Position numbers and translations under genes: made by a program
From: Novosphingobium sp. FKTRR1
GTDB taxonomy: Bacteria; Pseudomonadota; Alphaproteobacteria; Sphingomonadales; Sphingomonadaceae
Length of the DNA stretch: 64,000 nt
Direction of reading: 5' to 3'
Assembly: GCF_020404405.1 (NCBI RefSeq)
Contig: NZ_JAIZDA010000002.1
Span: forward strand, 310,001 to 374,000
Notes under the pieces: model-generated
The model's input: only the letters and a program-made list of their open reading frames with translations
Databases searched by the model: none
What the model was told of the DNA's origin: nothing
Part shown: positions 51,761 through 60,203 of the stretch, piece after piece
How the letters are laid out: every line of letters begins with the position of its first letter
How positions within the stretch are numbered: position 1 is the stretch's first letter

Positions 51761-53278
51761 ATGCAACCGATGTCATCCCCTTCTGCCCCATCCACCGATG
51801 TTGCGCGCGACACCGGCACCGAACAGGCCAGTCGCCCGCACGTCCCAGCGCGACAGGTGCTGAAGTCTGCAGCGACGCTTTGGCTTGCCTACCTCGTGCT
51901 GGTTACGCTGCGGGCCTTGCTCGTCGATCTTGGTGATTTTCAGGATCTGCTGTGGCGCCGCGCGCTCGTTACCCTGGCCGGGATCGGGGTGACCTTGCTG
52001 GCATGGCCAGTACTGCGTCATTTCGATGGGCGCAGCACAGGCGTACGGATCAGCGCCGCGCTGGTGATCATGCTGCCTGCCGCATTGGTGCTGGCGATCG
52101 TCAACCAACAGGCGTTCGCGCCGGTCGAACAGCGTTGGCAGGCACAGGAAGCGGCACAGGCGGGTGGGCGCCATGCCGCACCCAATGCTTCGGCGCCCAA
52201 GGCAGCCATCACGGGTTCGAGCCCGGATCTGTCGGGCAATGTGCTGATCGACGGTCCGATGAAGGCGCTGCCGGCCCCGCCGCCCGAACCAGCAGAACCA
52301 CATGCACCTGCCCCACCCGCCGAGCCAGCCCCGCCAGAGGCTCCGACGGGCGACGCGAAGGCCGCAGCGGACGGCGAATCGCAGGTCACGATCGTGCGCA
52401 ATGGCGACGGCTCCTCCGAAATCCGCACCGGGGGACTGATTGTGCATTCCGAACCGGAAAGAGCAACGCCGGATCCTTCGCCAGAACCAGCCAGCACTGC
52501 AGCCGTCGCGGCAATCGCGGGATTGGCCAGCGACGACCTGTGGAAGCAACTGACCGATGTGGCGATGGGCCGCTACTTCCTGCTGATCGCCTGGGCCGCA
52601 CTTTATCTGGCGCTGGGCAATGCCGAGATGGTCCGCGCGGTCGAGCGGCGCGAGGGTGAATATCGACGGGCGGCCAAGGCGGCGGAACTCCGCTCGCTGC
52701 GCTATCAGGTCAATCCGCACTTTCTGTTCAACACACTCAATTCGCTGTCGGCGCTCGTAATGGTCGGGCGCAACGAACAGGCCGAACGGATGATCCAGAC
52801 GATTTCCAGCTTCTATCGCGCCAGCCTGGCGGGCGATCCGACTTCAGACGTGCCATTGGCTGACGAGATCGCGCTGCAGCAGCACTACCTTGAGATCGAG
52901 ACGGTCCGTTTTCCCGAACGGTTGCGGGTCGAATTCGCCGTGCCGCCGGCACTGGAAAACGCGCATGTGCCGGGCATGATCCTGCAACCACTGGTCGAAA
53001 ACTCGATCAAATATGCGGTATCGGCCACTACCCGGCCGGTGACCATCCGTATCGCCGCGCGCGAGGTAGCGGGTTTCCTGCTGCTGACCGTGGCCGATGA
53101 CGGGCCCGGCAAGCCTGCGGGCCAGGGCGGCACCGGCATCGGTCTTGCCAACGTGCAAAGCCGTTTGCAGGCTCGCTATGGCAATGCCGCGCAAGTGGAG
53201 AGCGGCCCGCTGCCTGCGGGCGGCTACGCCACGGTCTTGACGATTCCGCTAGATCGCGGAGAATTGGCCAGCGTTTGA
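51761..53278 (+). CDS. LytS/YehU-type sensor histidine kinase
   Basis: A 505-aa membrane kinase. Hydrophobic helices lie at about 38-56, 68-85, 96-114 and 272-288. Between the third and fourth is a loop of about 155 residues rich in Pro, Ala and Glu (peak 170-200), unusual for the family. The C-terminal kinase domain has the phospho-acceptor NPHFLFNTLN (His320) and ATP-site motifs QPLVENSIKYA and DDGPGKPAGQGGTGIGLANV. It pairs with the LytTR regulator 50 bp downstream. The signal is unknown. The ATG at 51761 is used; an ATG at 51770 is close. Confidence 0.9.
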   Translation: MQPMSSPSAPSTDVARDTGTEQASRPHVPARQVLKSAATLWLAYLVLVTLRALLVDLGDFQDLLWRRALVTLAGIGVTLLAWPVLRHFDGRSTGVRISAALVIMLPAALVLAIVNQQAFAPVEQRWQAQEAAQAGGRHAAPNASAPKAAITGSSPDLSGNVLIDGPMKALPAPPPEPAEPHAPAPPAEPAPPEAPTGDAKAAADGESQVTIVRNGDGSSEIRTGGLIVHSEPERATPDPSPEPASTAAVAAIAGLASDDLWKQLTDVAMGRYFLLIAWAALYLALGNAEMVRAVERREGEYRRAAKAAELRSLRYQVNPHFLFNTLNSLSALVMVGRNEQAERMIQTISSFYRASLAGDPTSDVPLADEIALQQHYLEIETVRFPERLRVEFAVPPALENAHVPGMILQPLVENSIKYAVSATTRPVTIRIAAREVAGFLLLTVADDGPGKPAGQGGTGIGLANVQSRLQARYGNAAQVESGPLPAGGYATVLTIPLDRGELASV

Positions 53279-53328
53279 CTTGGGCGCCGGAGTGACCGAA
53301 AATCAAGGTGTTGTGGGGGGAATTGGCG

Positions 53329-54081
53329 TTGCGGACCTTGATTGTCGATGACGAACCGCTGGCGGTAGAGCGCATGCAGATCCTGTGCGCGCGGCTGCCC
53401 GCGCTACAGGTGGTCGGCACTGCCAGCGATGGCGCACAGGCGTTGCGGCTGATCGAAGCGCTAGCCCCGGACCTCGTCCTGCTGGACATGACCATGCCCG
53501 AAGTTGATGGGCTGACCGTCGCCCGCGCGCTGAGCGGGCAAAGCCCCCGCCCGGCAGTGATCTTCGTGACCGCGCACGATCACTTTGCGGTCGAAGCCTT
53601 CGACTGCGATGCGGTCGACTATGTGCTGAAGCCGGTGGCGCAAGAGCGTTTGGCCAGAGCGGTCGAACGCGCGGTGGAACGTGCCCGGTCTCGCGACACG
53701 ACAACAACGGCCCAGCCGCTCGCCACGCAACAGGCCATTTCCGCCAGCCAGTGGATCGAGGAATTCTGGGTTCCCCATCGCAGCGAACTGCTCCGCATTG
53801 CCGCCATCGACCTCGACCGCATCGATGCCGAGCGCGATTATGTCCGGCTGCATGTGGCCGATCGGTCGTACCTGATGCTCCACACAATTCAGGGGCTGGA
53901 GGACCGCCTCGACCCGGCACGTTTCATCCGCCTGCACCGCTCCACCATCGTGCGCCGCGACCGGATAGCGGGGCTGCGACACGATGGCCTGGGCGTGTGG
54001 TCAGCCGAACTGGCCGACGGCAGCTTGTTGCGCATCGGCCGCACCTACCTCGCCCGGGCAAAGGCCATGGCCGGGCGCTGA
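53329..54081 (+). CDS. LytTR-family response regulator (TTG start)
   Basis: A 250-aa DNA-binding regulator. A receiver domain (1-118) has TLIVDDEPLAV, the phospho-Asp site DLVLLDMTMPEVDGL and the Lys motif DYVLKPV. A C-terminal LytTR domain (about 140-250) follows (DAERDYVRLHVADRSYLMLHTIQGLE; FIRLHRSTIVRRDRI). It should bind promoter repeats when phosphorylated by the kinase upstream. The TTG at 53329, preceded by GGGGGGAA, is the best start; a GTG at 53308 would add seven residues. Targets are unknown. Confidence 0.88.
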   Translation: MRTLIVDDEPLAVERMQILCARLPALQVVGTASDGAQALRLIEALAPDLVLLDMTMPEVDGLTVARALSGQSPRPAVIFVTAHDHFAVEAFDCDAVDYVLKPVAQERLARAVERAVERARSRDTTTTAQPLATQQAISASQWIEEFWVPHRSELLRIAAIDLDRIDAERDYVRLHVADRSYLMLHTIQGLEDRLDPARFIRLHRSTIVRRDRIAGLRHDGLGVWSAELADGSLLRIGRTYLARAKAMAGR

Positions 54082-54103
54082 GCCCCGGCTTGCCATCGCG
54101 TAC

Positions 54104-55567
54104 TCAAGGCTTGGGCTTGTTGAGCACCGAATTGTCGTCGCGCCGGATCGTTACAGAACCGCCAGACTTCGGTGCCGCCGGCATCGGGGTCGAAGGGATC
54201 GGGGTGATCGCCGCAGCCGGTTCCGCGCCGGGAGCAATCACCCGCCAGATCACGCCGCCGACATCGTCGCTGACCAGCAACGCGCCATCCTTGGCAAAGC
54301 TGACCCAGGTAGGCCTTCCGCGCGCCTTGTCCTGCCCGTCGAGAAACCCGGTCAACACCGGAATCGGCGGCGTGGGGAGCGCGTTGCCAAGATTGTCGAA
54401 GCGCACGAACACCACGTCGTAACCCGACAAGGGCTTGCGATTCCATGATCCGTGCCGCGCGATGAACGCACCGCTGGCAAAGCGTTCGCCCAGTCGGTTG
54501 CCCCCGCGCGCAAAGGTCAGACCCAACGGAGCAACGTGCGAACCGAGCGCATAGCGCGGCTTGCGCGTGTATTCCATCAGGTACTCGGGCATCGGCGCCT
54601 GGACTCGCCAGTCGATCTTGCTCTTCCAGTAGACCCACGGCCAACCGTACTGCGCGCCGACCGGAACGTCGGTGAGGTAATCGGGCACAAGGTCGGAACC
54701 CAGCATGTCACGCTCGTTCACCACGGTCCACAGCTCGCCCGAGCGCGGATTGAAATCAAGCCCGTTGGGATTGCGCAGGCCACCGGCATATTCGCGCAGC
54801 GCCTTCTTGGTGAAGTCGTACTCGTTGATCGTGGCGCGGCCCTTCTCGGGGGCGATGCCGTCATCAGCAATGTTCGAGGACGAACCAACGGTGATGTAGA
54901 GCTTGCTGCCGTCATCGCTCAGCTTGAGGTTGCGCACCCAGTGGTTGCCGCCCCCCGGCAAATCGACCAGCTTTTCCGGCTTGCCGACCAGGCTGGTCTG
55001 CCCGGCCGCAAATGGCCACGAGACGACCGCGTCATGATTGGCGACGTAGAGCCGCCCTTCGCGCAGCGCGAGGCCGAACGGCGAGGCCAGCGCTGGGTTC
55101 TGCATCACGAAGCGCTGATCGGCCTTGCCGTCGCCATTGGTGTCACGCAGCACCACGATCTTGTTGGGTGACGGTTCACCCGCCCCCGCCGCGCTGAACA
55201 GGTATCCGGCGACGAGCCCGGTCAGCCCGCCCGGTCCGCGCGATGGCGGCGCATTGGTTTCGGCCACGAGCACGTCGCCATTGTCGAGCACCACGACATT
55301 GCGCGGATGATCCAGCCCATCGGCAAACCGCGTCACCTGCAAGCCTTCGGCGGCGACCGGCGATTCGCCCGGTTGCCAGCCCACCGGCTTGGCAATGCCG
55401 ATCGTCGGGAACCATTGCGGCGCCGCTTCGGCCATGCGCGGCTTGGGGCCGGTGGTTTCGTCTAGGTTGTACTGCGCCCGGTCGCCGTGCAGCAGCCAGG
55501 CGAAACCAGCCACGAGGGCGATGACGAAAACGGCAGAGCCGATCAGAATCTTGCGAAGCAGCGACAT
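54104..55567 (-). CDS. PQQ-type sorbosone dehydrogenase / glucose-sorbosone dehydrogenase-family protein
   Basis: A 487-aa exported protein with an N-terminal signal anchor (MSLLRKILIGSAVFVIALVA). It forms a beta-propeller of the soluble quinoprotein glucose/sorbosone dehydrogenase family: LDHPRNVVVLDNGDVLVAET, GGNHWVRNLKLSDDGSKLYITVGSSSN, GLRNPNGLDFNPRSGELWTVVNERDMLG, and RHGSWNRKPLSGYDVVFV. Substrate and PQQ use are predicted only. The start is the ATG at 55567; it is convergent with the LytTR regulator gene. Confidence 0.85.
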   Translation of the reverse strand: MSLLRKILIGSAVFVIALVAGFAWLLHGDRAQYNLDETTGPKPRMAEAAPQWFPTIGIAKPVGWQPGESPVAAEGLQVTRFADGLDHPRNVVVLDNGDVLVAETNAPPSRGPGGLTGLVAGYLFSAAGAGEPSPNKIVVLRDTNGDGKADQRFVMQNPALASPFGLALREGRLYVANHDAVVSWPFAAGQTSLVGKPEKLVDLPGGGNHWVRNLKLSDDGSKLYITVGSSSNIADDGIAPEKGRATINEYDFTKKALREYAGGLRNPNGLDFNPRSGELWTVVNERDMLGSDLVPDYLTDVPVGAQYGWPWVYWKSKIDWRVQAPMPEYLMEYTRKPRYALGSHVAPLGLTFARGGNRLGERFASGAFIARHGSWNRKPLSGYDVVFVRFDNLGNALPTPPIPVLTGFLDGQDKARGRPTWVSFAKDGALLVSDDVGGVIWRVIAPGAEPAAAITPIPSTPMPAAPKSGGSVTIRRDDNSVLNKPKP

Positions 55568-55701
55568 GGCAAGCAACCTAGGGCGGCGCGCGAATTCCCG
55601 CAATGGGCATGGTCATATCGCCAATGGGACGTTCACCTGCGATCCACCAGCTTACGCTGGCAGGCGCGACAAATCCCGTGCCAGCCCCTATATCAGCATA
55701 G

Positions 55702-56184
55702 ATGTATACCTTCGAACCTACGATGGGCCAGGACAAGGCCAGCCTTTACCGGGACTTGCACGAGGCCGCGCAAGCGCTCACCGCCGATGAACCCGATGCC
55801 ATCGCCAACATGGCCAATCTGGCGGCGCTGCTGTGGCAGTTCCTGCCCGATTTGAACTGGGCGGGTTTTTACCGCGTGGTCGACGGCGAGTTGGTCCTTG
55901 GCCCGTTCATCGGCAAGCCCGCCTGCATCCGCATACCGTTTGGTCGTGGCGTGTGTGGTGCCGCAGCCGCCAGCGCCACGACACAGCGGGTTGAGGATGT
56001 TCACGCTTTCCCGGGACATATTGCCTGCGATGCGGCCAGTCGGTCGGAACTGGTGGTGCCGGTGCTGCGCGATGGCGCGGTGATCGCGGTGATCGACCTC
56101 GACAGCCCGCTGCCTGCCCGTTTCGATGCTGACGACGCTGCCGGGATCGAAGCGCTGGCAGGGGCAATTGCCGGTCGGATCTGA
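55702..56184 (+). CDS. msrC: Free methionine-(R)-sulfoxide reductase (GAF domain)
   Basis: A 160-aa GAF-domain enzyme reducing free methionine-R-sulfoxide in the cytoplasm. It has the family's three Cys: C75 (KPACIRI), C85 (GRGVCGAAA) and C109 (GHIACDAAS), and the conserved SRSELVVPVLRDG. The length matches fRMsr. The ATG at 55702 begins MYTFEPT; an internal ATG at 55723 would lose a conserved N-terminal stretch. It may work with the exported MsrA elsewhere in the window. Confidence 0.88.
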   Translation: MYTFEPTMGQDKASLYRDLHEAAQALTADEPDAIANMANLAALLWQFLPDLNWAGFYRVVDGELVLGPFIGKPACIRIPFGRGVCGAAAASATTQRVEDVHAFPGHIACDAASRSELVVPVLRDGAVIAVIDLDSPLPARFDADDAAGIEALAGAIAGRI

Positions 56185-56325
56185 CCTTCGCGATGCTCCC
56201 GGCTTCGGCTTGTGCCGTTTCGGGGCAGCAGCAGATGGTGCCGTAGCCCATTGCCCGACAAGATGGTAAATCCCCTGATAATCACGTTCAGGCGCCCAGC
56301 CTGACGCCGGATTCAGGGGACCACC

Positions 56326-57108
56326 ATGACCCGCCTTTTCACCCGCCTGATCGCCACAAGTCTGCTCCTCGCGTCCGGTCAACCGGTGCTAGCGCAAGAT
56401 AACGCCGCTCCTCCGGCGCCCGTGGCCGGTCCCGGCACGTGGCAAGGAAGCTGGCAGGGGGGCAGCTGGCAGGGCCAGTGGATTCCGGGGGCCGCCGGCT
56501 ATCCATCCGGCAGCTATCCTTACGGTGGATACCCTTATGCAAACTACCCATCAGGCGCCTATCAGACGGCAGAATCCGACCCGCGATATCGTGAGATGGA
56601 AGAACGCTGCCGTGATTACGGGCGGCGGGGCAATGGTGGCGGCGTTGGCGGAGCGGTGATCGGTGGCGTTGCAGGCGGCGTGCTCGGCAACCGGATTGCT
56701 CCTGGTGACCGCACGCTTGGCACCGTTGCCGGGGCGGCGATCGGCGCGCTGGCCGGTGCTGCCATCGACAAGTCGGAAAGCCGCAGACGCCAGCGCGCAC
56801 GCGACCGCGAATGCGATGAATTTTATGCCCGCACCAGCGGTGCTGGATACCCCCAAACGCCCGGTTACGGTCAAGCGTATCCCGGTTACGCACCAGCTTA
56901 CGGTTTTCCGGTAGGCTATGTGCCGATGGGTTATGTCATGGTGCCGGTTCAACCGGTTCAGGCCATGACCGCGCCGCAGCAACCTTGCACCGAAACGAAA
57001 ACGGTCACCTATGAATACGTCACCGTTCCCACCCGTAAAATGTGGCGCCGTGCGCCGATCCGCCATGACAAGCGCGTGAAGGAAAAACGCGTCTACATGG
57101 GCAGTTGA
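56326..57108 (+). CDS. Glycine-zipper exported protein (RcnB/17-kDa surface-antigen-like context)
   Basis: A 260-aa protein with a signal peptide (cleavage near residue 24, LAQDNA). A Tyr/Gly/Pro-rich region (about 50-85) has repeated YPxGxYPYGGYPY-like units. A glycine-zipper segment (about 105-150, GGGVGGAVIGGVAGGVLGNRI and GTVAGAAIGALAGAAIDK) suggests membrane insertion or packing. The C-terminus is basic. The family resembles 17-kDa surface-antigen-type glycine-zipper proteins. The function is unknown; it is probably an outer-membrane or periplasmic structural protein. A bidirectional terminator follows. Confidence 0.8.
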   Translation: MTRLFTRLIATSLLLASGQPVLAQDNAAPPAPVAGPGTWQGSWQGGSWQGQWIPGAAGYPSGSYPYGGYPYANYPSGAYQTAESDPRYREMEERCRDYGRRGNGGGVGGAVIGGVAGGVLGNRIAPGDRTLGTVAGAAIGALAGAAIDKSESRRRQRARDRECDEFYARTSGAGYPQTPGYGQAYPGYAPAYGFPVGYVPMGYVMVPVQPVQAMTAPQQPCTETKTVTYEYVTVPTRKMWRRAPIRHDKRVKEKRVYMGS

Positions 57109-57135
57109 GCGAGGGCGCGACGCAACCAAAGGCGA

Positions 57136-57177
57136 AAAGCAAAGGCCCCGCCGGTTTCCCGACGGGGCCTTTGCTTT
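57136..57177. terminator. Bidirectional terminator between convergent genes
   Basis: A 15-bp perfect stem (AAAGCAAAGGCCCCG and its complement) is extended by three more pairs after one mismatch. Its A-rich and T-rich outer ends give a T-tract in either direction. It lies between the glycine-zipper gene and the acyl-CoA dehydrogenase gene, which converge. Confidence 0.9.
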
Positions 57178-57194
57178 GAAACCTCGGGCGCAGA

Positions 57195-58349
57195 TCAGAG
57201 CTTGCGGCCGATCAACTCCTTCATGATCTCGTTGGTGCCGCCAAAAATGCGGGTGACGCGCGCACCGCGCCATGCACGCGCGATGGCGTATTCGTTCATA
57301 TAGCCCGCGCCACCGTGCAGTTGCAGGCACTTGTCCATCACTTCCCACTGCAGTTCGGTGTGCCAAAGCTTGGCGGCAGCGCCCTCTTCGGGGGTCAGCT
57401 CCTTCTTGAGGTGGCGCGCGATGGCCCAATCAAGGTGCGCCCAGCCCACCTGCAGCTTGGCCTTGAGGTCGGCCAGCGTGAAGCGGGTGTTCTGGAAATC
57501 GAGGATCGGCTTGCCGAAAGCCTTGCGGTCGCGGGTAAATTCCACCGTATCGTCGAAAGCGCGCTGCGAGGACGCCTGCGCGCTAACCGCGATCGACAGC
57601 CGTTCCTGCGGCAGTTCGCTCATCAGATAGATGAAACCCTTGCCCTCTTCACCAAGACAGTTGGTGATCGGCACGCGCACATCATTGAAGAACAGTTCCG
57701 AGGTATCAGCCTCGTCCTGCCCGATCTTGTCGAGATTGGCCCCACGCTGGAACCCTTCGCGGGTGGCTTCGACCAGCACGATCGACACACCCTTCCATGC
57801 GGGTTGAACCTCGGTGTCGGTCTTGACGCAGACGAGGATGAGGTCCGCATTCTGACCGTTGGTGATATAGGTCTTCGAGCCATTGATGACGTAGTGATTG
57901 CCATCCTTCTTGGCGGTCGTGCGCATGCCCTGGAGGTCGGACCCGGTGCCCGGCTCGGTCATCGCAATGGCGGTGACGACCTCGCCCGATACCAACTTGG
58001 GCAACCATTCACGCTTCTGATCTTCCGAACCATAGGAAATCAGATAGTTGGCAACGATATCTGATTGCAGCGAGAAGCCGGTGACAGTGCGGCCGTAATA
58101 CGAACCTTCTTCATCGACGATGGCATTGTAGCCAAAATCGAGACCCAAACCACCATAGGCTTCGGGCACTGTCGGGCACAGCAACCCCAGTTCACCAGCC
58201 TTGGGCCAGATCGACTTGGGCACTATGCCCGCGTCGGCCCATTCGGCCTGATGGGGGGCGATCTCGGTTTCCATGAAGCGGCGCACGGTCTGGCGGAAGG
58301 CTTCATGGTCTTCGTTATAGGCGGTGCGGGGAATCAGATCGAGCGACAT
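57195..58349 (-). CDS. Acyl-CoA dehydrogenase
   Basis: A 384-aa FAD enzyme that introduces a trans-2 double bond into acyl-CoA. Typical blocks: YGGLGLDFGYNAIVDEEG, AIAMTEPGTGSDLQGM, INGSKTYITNGQNADLILV and LHGGAGYMNEYAIARAWRGARVTRIFGGTNEIM (with the catalytic-base region near its end). The chain specificity is unknown. The start is the ATG at 58349; an earlier in-frame ATG (58394) adds 15 residues. A 16-bp inverted repeat at 58420-58435 lies 71 bp upstream and may be the operator. Confidence 0.93.
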   Translation of the reverse strand: MSLDLIPRTAYNEDHEAFRQTVRRFMETEIAPHQAEWADAGIVPKSIWPKAGELGLLCPTVPEAYGGLGLDFGYNAIVDEEGSYYGRTVTGFSLQSDIVANYLISYGSEDQKREWLPKLVSGEVVTAIAMTEPGTGSDLQGMRTTAKKDGNHYVINGSKTYITNGQNADLILVCVKTDTEVQPAWKGVSIVLVEATREGFQRGANLDKIGQDEADTSELFFNDVRVPITNCLGEEGKGFIYLMSELPQERLSIAVSAQASSQRAFDDTVEFTRDRKAFGKPILDFQNTRFTLADLKAKLQVGWAHLDWAIARHLKKELTPEEGAAAKLWHTELQWEVMDKCLQLHGGAGYMNEYAIARAWRGARVTRIFGGTNEIMKELIGRKL

Positions 58350-58419
58350 TGGCACGGCTCTCCGGGTTATGCTTGCTTGGTTGAAAACAAGCATAGCCCA
58401 CGGAGTCGGTCAATATAAA

Positions 58420-58435
58420 TTAATCGAACGATTAA
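58420..58435. promoter_or_regulatory. Candidate operator upstream of acyl-CoA dehydrogenase gene
   Basis: Perfect 7-bp arms (TTAATCG / CGATTAA) with a 2-nt centre lie in an A+T-rich stretch unlike the flanking GC-rich DNA. The site lies 71 bp before the start codon. Its symmetry suits a TetR-family fatty-acid regulator, though no such gene is in the window. Confidence 0.5.
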
Positions 58436-58452
58436 AGCCTTGCCCCTTTGGC

Positions 58453-59427
58453 CTAGAAGTCCCCGCCGGTCAGCCGCTGGCAAATCAGATCAAGCTGATC
58501 GAGCGACTTGTAACGGATCGTGACCGAACCGCTGCGGGGATCGGCCTCGGACTGGATCGTCACCTTCAAGCCAAGGAATTCCTCAAGATGCGCCTGCACC
58601 GCGGCGATATCGGCTGCGTTCGCGGGATCGCGCTCGGCGCGCGCGCGACGCGGCGTCGTTTCGGGACGCGTCGCCCGCTTGGCCAGGCGCTCGGCATCGC
58701 GCACCGAAAGCCCCTTGGCGACGATTTCGCGTGCCAAGGGCGCCGGATCGGGCAAGGCCGCCAGAGCGCGGGCGTGGCCCATCGACAGCTCGTCGCGCTC
58801 GATCAGATCGAGAACTTCGCCCGGCAATGTCAGCAACCGCATCAGATTGGCAACGTGACTGCGCGACTTGTCCACGAAGGTGGCGATCTCTTGCTGCGTC
58901 AGGCCGTCCTGCTCCGACAGACGGTGATAGGCGCGCGCCTCCTCGATCGGATTCAGATCCTCGCGCTGCAGGTTCTCGATGAGCGCAAGGGCGGTGACTT
59001 CGCGATCATCTAGCTTGCGCACGATCGCTGGAATTTCGTGGACGCGAGCACGCTGGGCGGCACGCCAGCGCCGTTCACCGGCAACAAGCTGGTAACGCCC
59101 CGAGGGCAGCGGGCGGACCACCACCGGCTGGATAACTCCACGCGCGGCGATTGACTGCGCCAGTTCGTTGAGCGCTGCTTCGTCAAAGTGACGACGCGGC
59201 TGATCGGGATGCGGCTCGATTTCGGCCACCGGCAACATCGCCAATCCAGAGTCTCGCGAACCCGTGACAAGATTGAGCGACTGATCGTTGGTCGGCACAC
59301 CCCCCACTGCAGCGGAAGGCGCGTTGCGAACGGATTCCTCGCGCCGCGTCTCACCCAGCAAGGCGCCCAGGCCACGACCGAGCGCAGCCCGACGGACCGG
59401 CGCGACTTTCGCTGCCTCTTCGCTCAT
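58453..59427 (-). CDS. parB: Chromosome-partitioning protein ParB
   Basis: A 324-aa CTP-binding clamp protein that loads at parS sites and slides. It has the N-terminal RRAALGRGLGALLG, the ParB/Srx CTPase domain (HPDQPRRHFDE...GVIQPVVVRPL...YQLVAGERRWRAAQ), a helix-turn-helix (LTQQEIATFVDKSRSHVANLMRLL) and a C-terminal dimer region. The ATG at 59427 is the start, with GGAGGAA before it; it overlaps parA by 4 bp. Four candidate parS sites lie upstream, between 60360 and 63714. Confidence 0.96.
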   Translation of the reverse strand: MSEEAAKVAPVRRAALGRGLGALLGETRREESVRNAPSAAVGGVPTNDQSLNLVTGSRDSGLAMLPVAEIEPHPDQPRRHFDEAALNELAQSIAARGVIQPVVVRPLPSGRYQLVAGERRWRAAQRARVHEIPAIVRKLDDREVTALALIENLQREDLNPIEEARAYHRLSEQDGLTQQEIATFVDKSRSHVANLMRLLTLPGEVLDLIERDELSMGHARALAALPDPAPLAREIVAKGLSVRDAERLAKRATRPETTPRRARAERDPANAADIAAVQAHLEEFLGLKVTIQSEADPRSGSVTIRYKSLDQLDLICQRLTGGDF

Positions 59428-60203
59428 GCTGCTTTCCTCCGTTCGGGTAGGCGCGCGATCAGTTCGCGCGCCAATTTCATGTAAGCCTGCGATCCGGCGC
59501 AAGCATGATCGTAGATCAGCGCAGGCAGGCCATGGCTCGGCGCCTCGGACAAGCGCACATTGCGCGGAATAACCGATTCGAAAACCAGGTCGGCAAGGCA
59601 GGAACGCACATCCTCCGCCACCTGATCAGTCAGCCGGTTGCGTCGATCGTACATGGTCAGCACGATGCCGATGATCCCGAGATCGGGATTGAACCGCTCC
59701 TGCACGCGTTCGACCGTCTGCAGCAACTGGCTCAAGCCCTCGAGCGCAAAGAACTCGCATTGCAACGGCACCAGCAGAGTGTCGGCCGCCGACAGCGCGT
59801 TGAGCGTCAACAGGCCAAGTGAGGGCGGGCAATCGATCAGACAGATGTCGTGGCCGGCATCCGCCGCTTGCAAGGCGGCGCGAAGCCGACCGGTGCGGTT
59901 CTCGGCATTTACCAGTTCCACCTCGGCACCAGACAAATCGACTGTCGCTGGAACAAGGTCCAACCCAGGTATCCGCGTGGGGACAGCGCACTCGGGGATG
60001 GTCAGTTGATCGATCACCAGATCGTACGACGACGTGGTTCGGTCTGCCGCGTTGAGCCCGATACCGGTTGAGGCATTGCCTTGCGGATCAAGATCGATCA
60101 ACAGCACCTTCCAGCCGGTTGCCGCAAGCGCGGTGGCAATGTTGATGGCGGTGGTCGTCTTGCCGACCCCGCCCTTCTGGTTGGCAATTGCAATGGTGAT
60201 CAC
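59424..60203 (-). CDS. parA: Chromosome-partitioning ATPase ParA (GTG start)
   Basis: A 259-aa ParA-family ATPase. The deviant Walker A is KGGVGKTTT (in AIANQKGGVGKTTTAINIAT), with LLIDLDPQGNASTG and DICLIDCPPSLG following. It forms a nucleoid gradient that pulls ParB-parS complexes. The GTG at 60203 gives the expected short N-terminus ([12 protein letters not shown]) and has AAGGAAGG about 9 nt upstream; the open frame above it runs through rsmG and is not coding. It overlaps rsmG by 4 bp and parB by 4 bp. Confidence 0.96.
   Translation of the reverse strand: MITIAIANQKGGVGKTTTAINIATALAATGWKVLLIDLDPQGNASTGIGLNAADRTTSSYDLVIDQLTIPECAVPTRIPGLDLVPATVDLSGAEVELVNAENRTGRLRAALQAADAGHDICLIDCPPSLGLLTLNALSAADTLLVPLQCEFFALEGLSQLLQTVERVQERFNPDLGIIGIVLTMYDRRNRLTDQVAEDVRSCLADLVFESVIPRNVRLSEAPSHGLPALIYDHACAGSQAYMKLARELIARLPERRKAA

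Noticed and set aside
58420..58435. CtrA-type box TTAA-N-TTAA
   Set aside because: The spacing is 8, not 7, so it is treated as a general inverted repeat instead.
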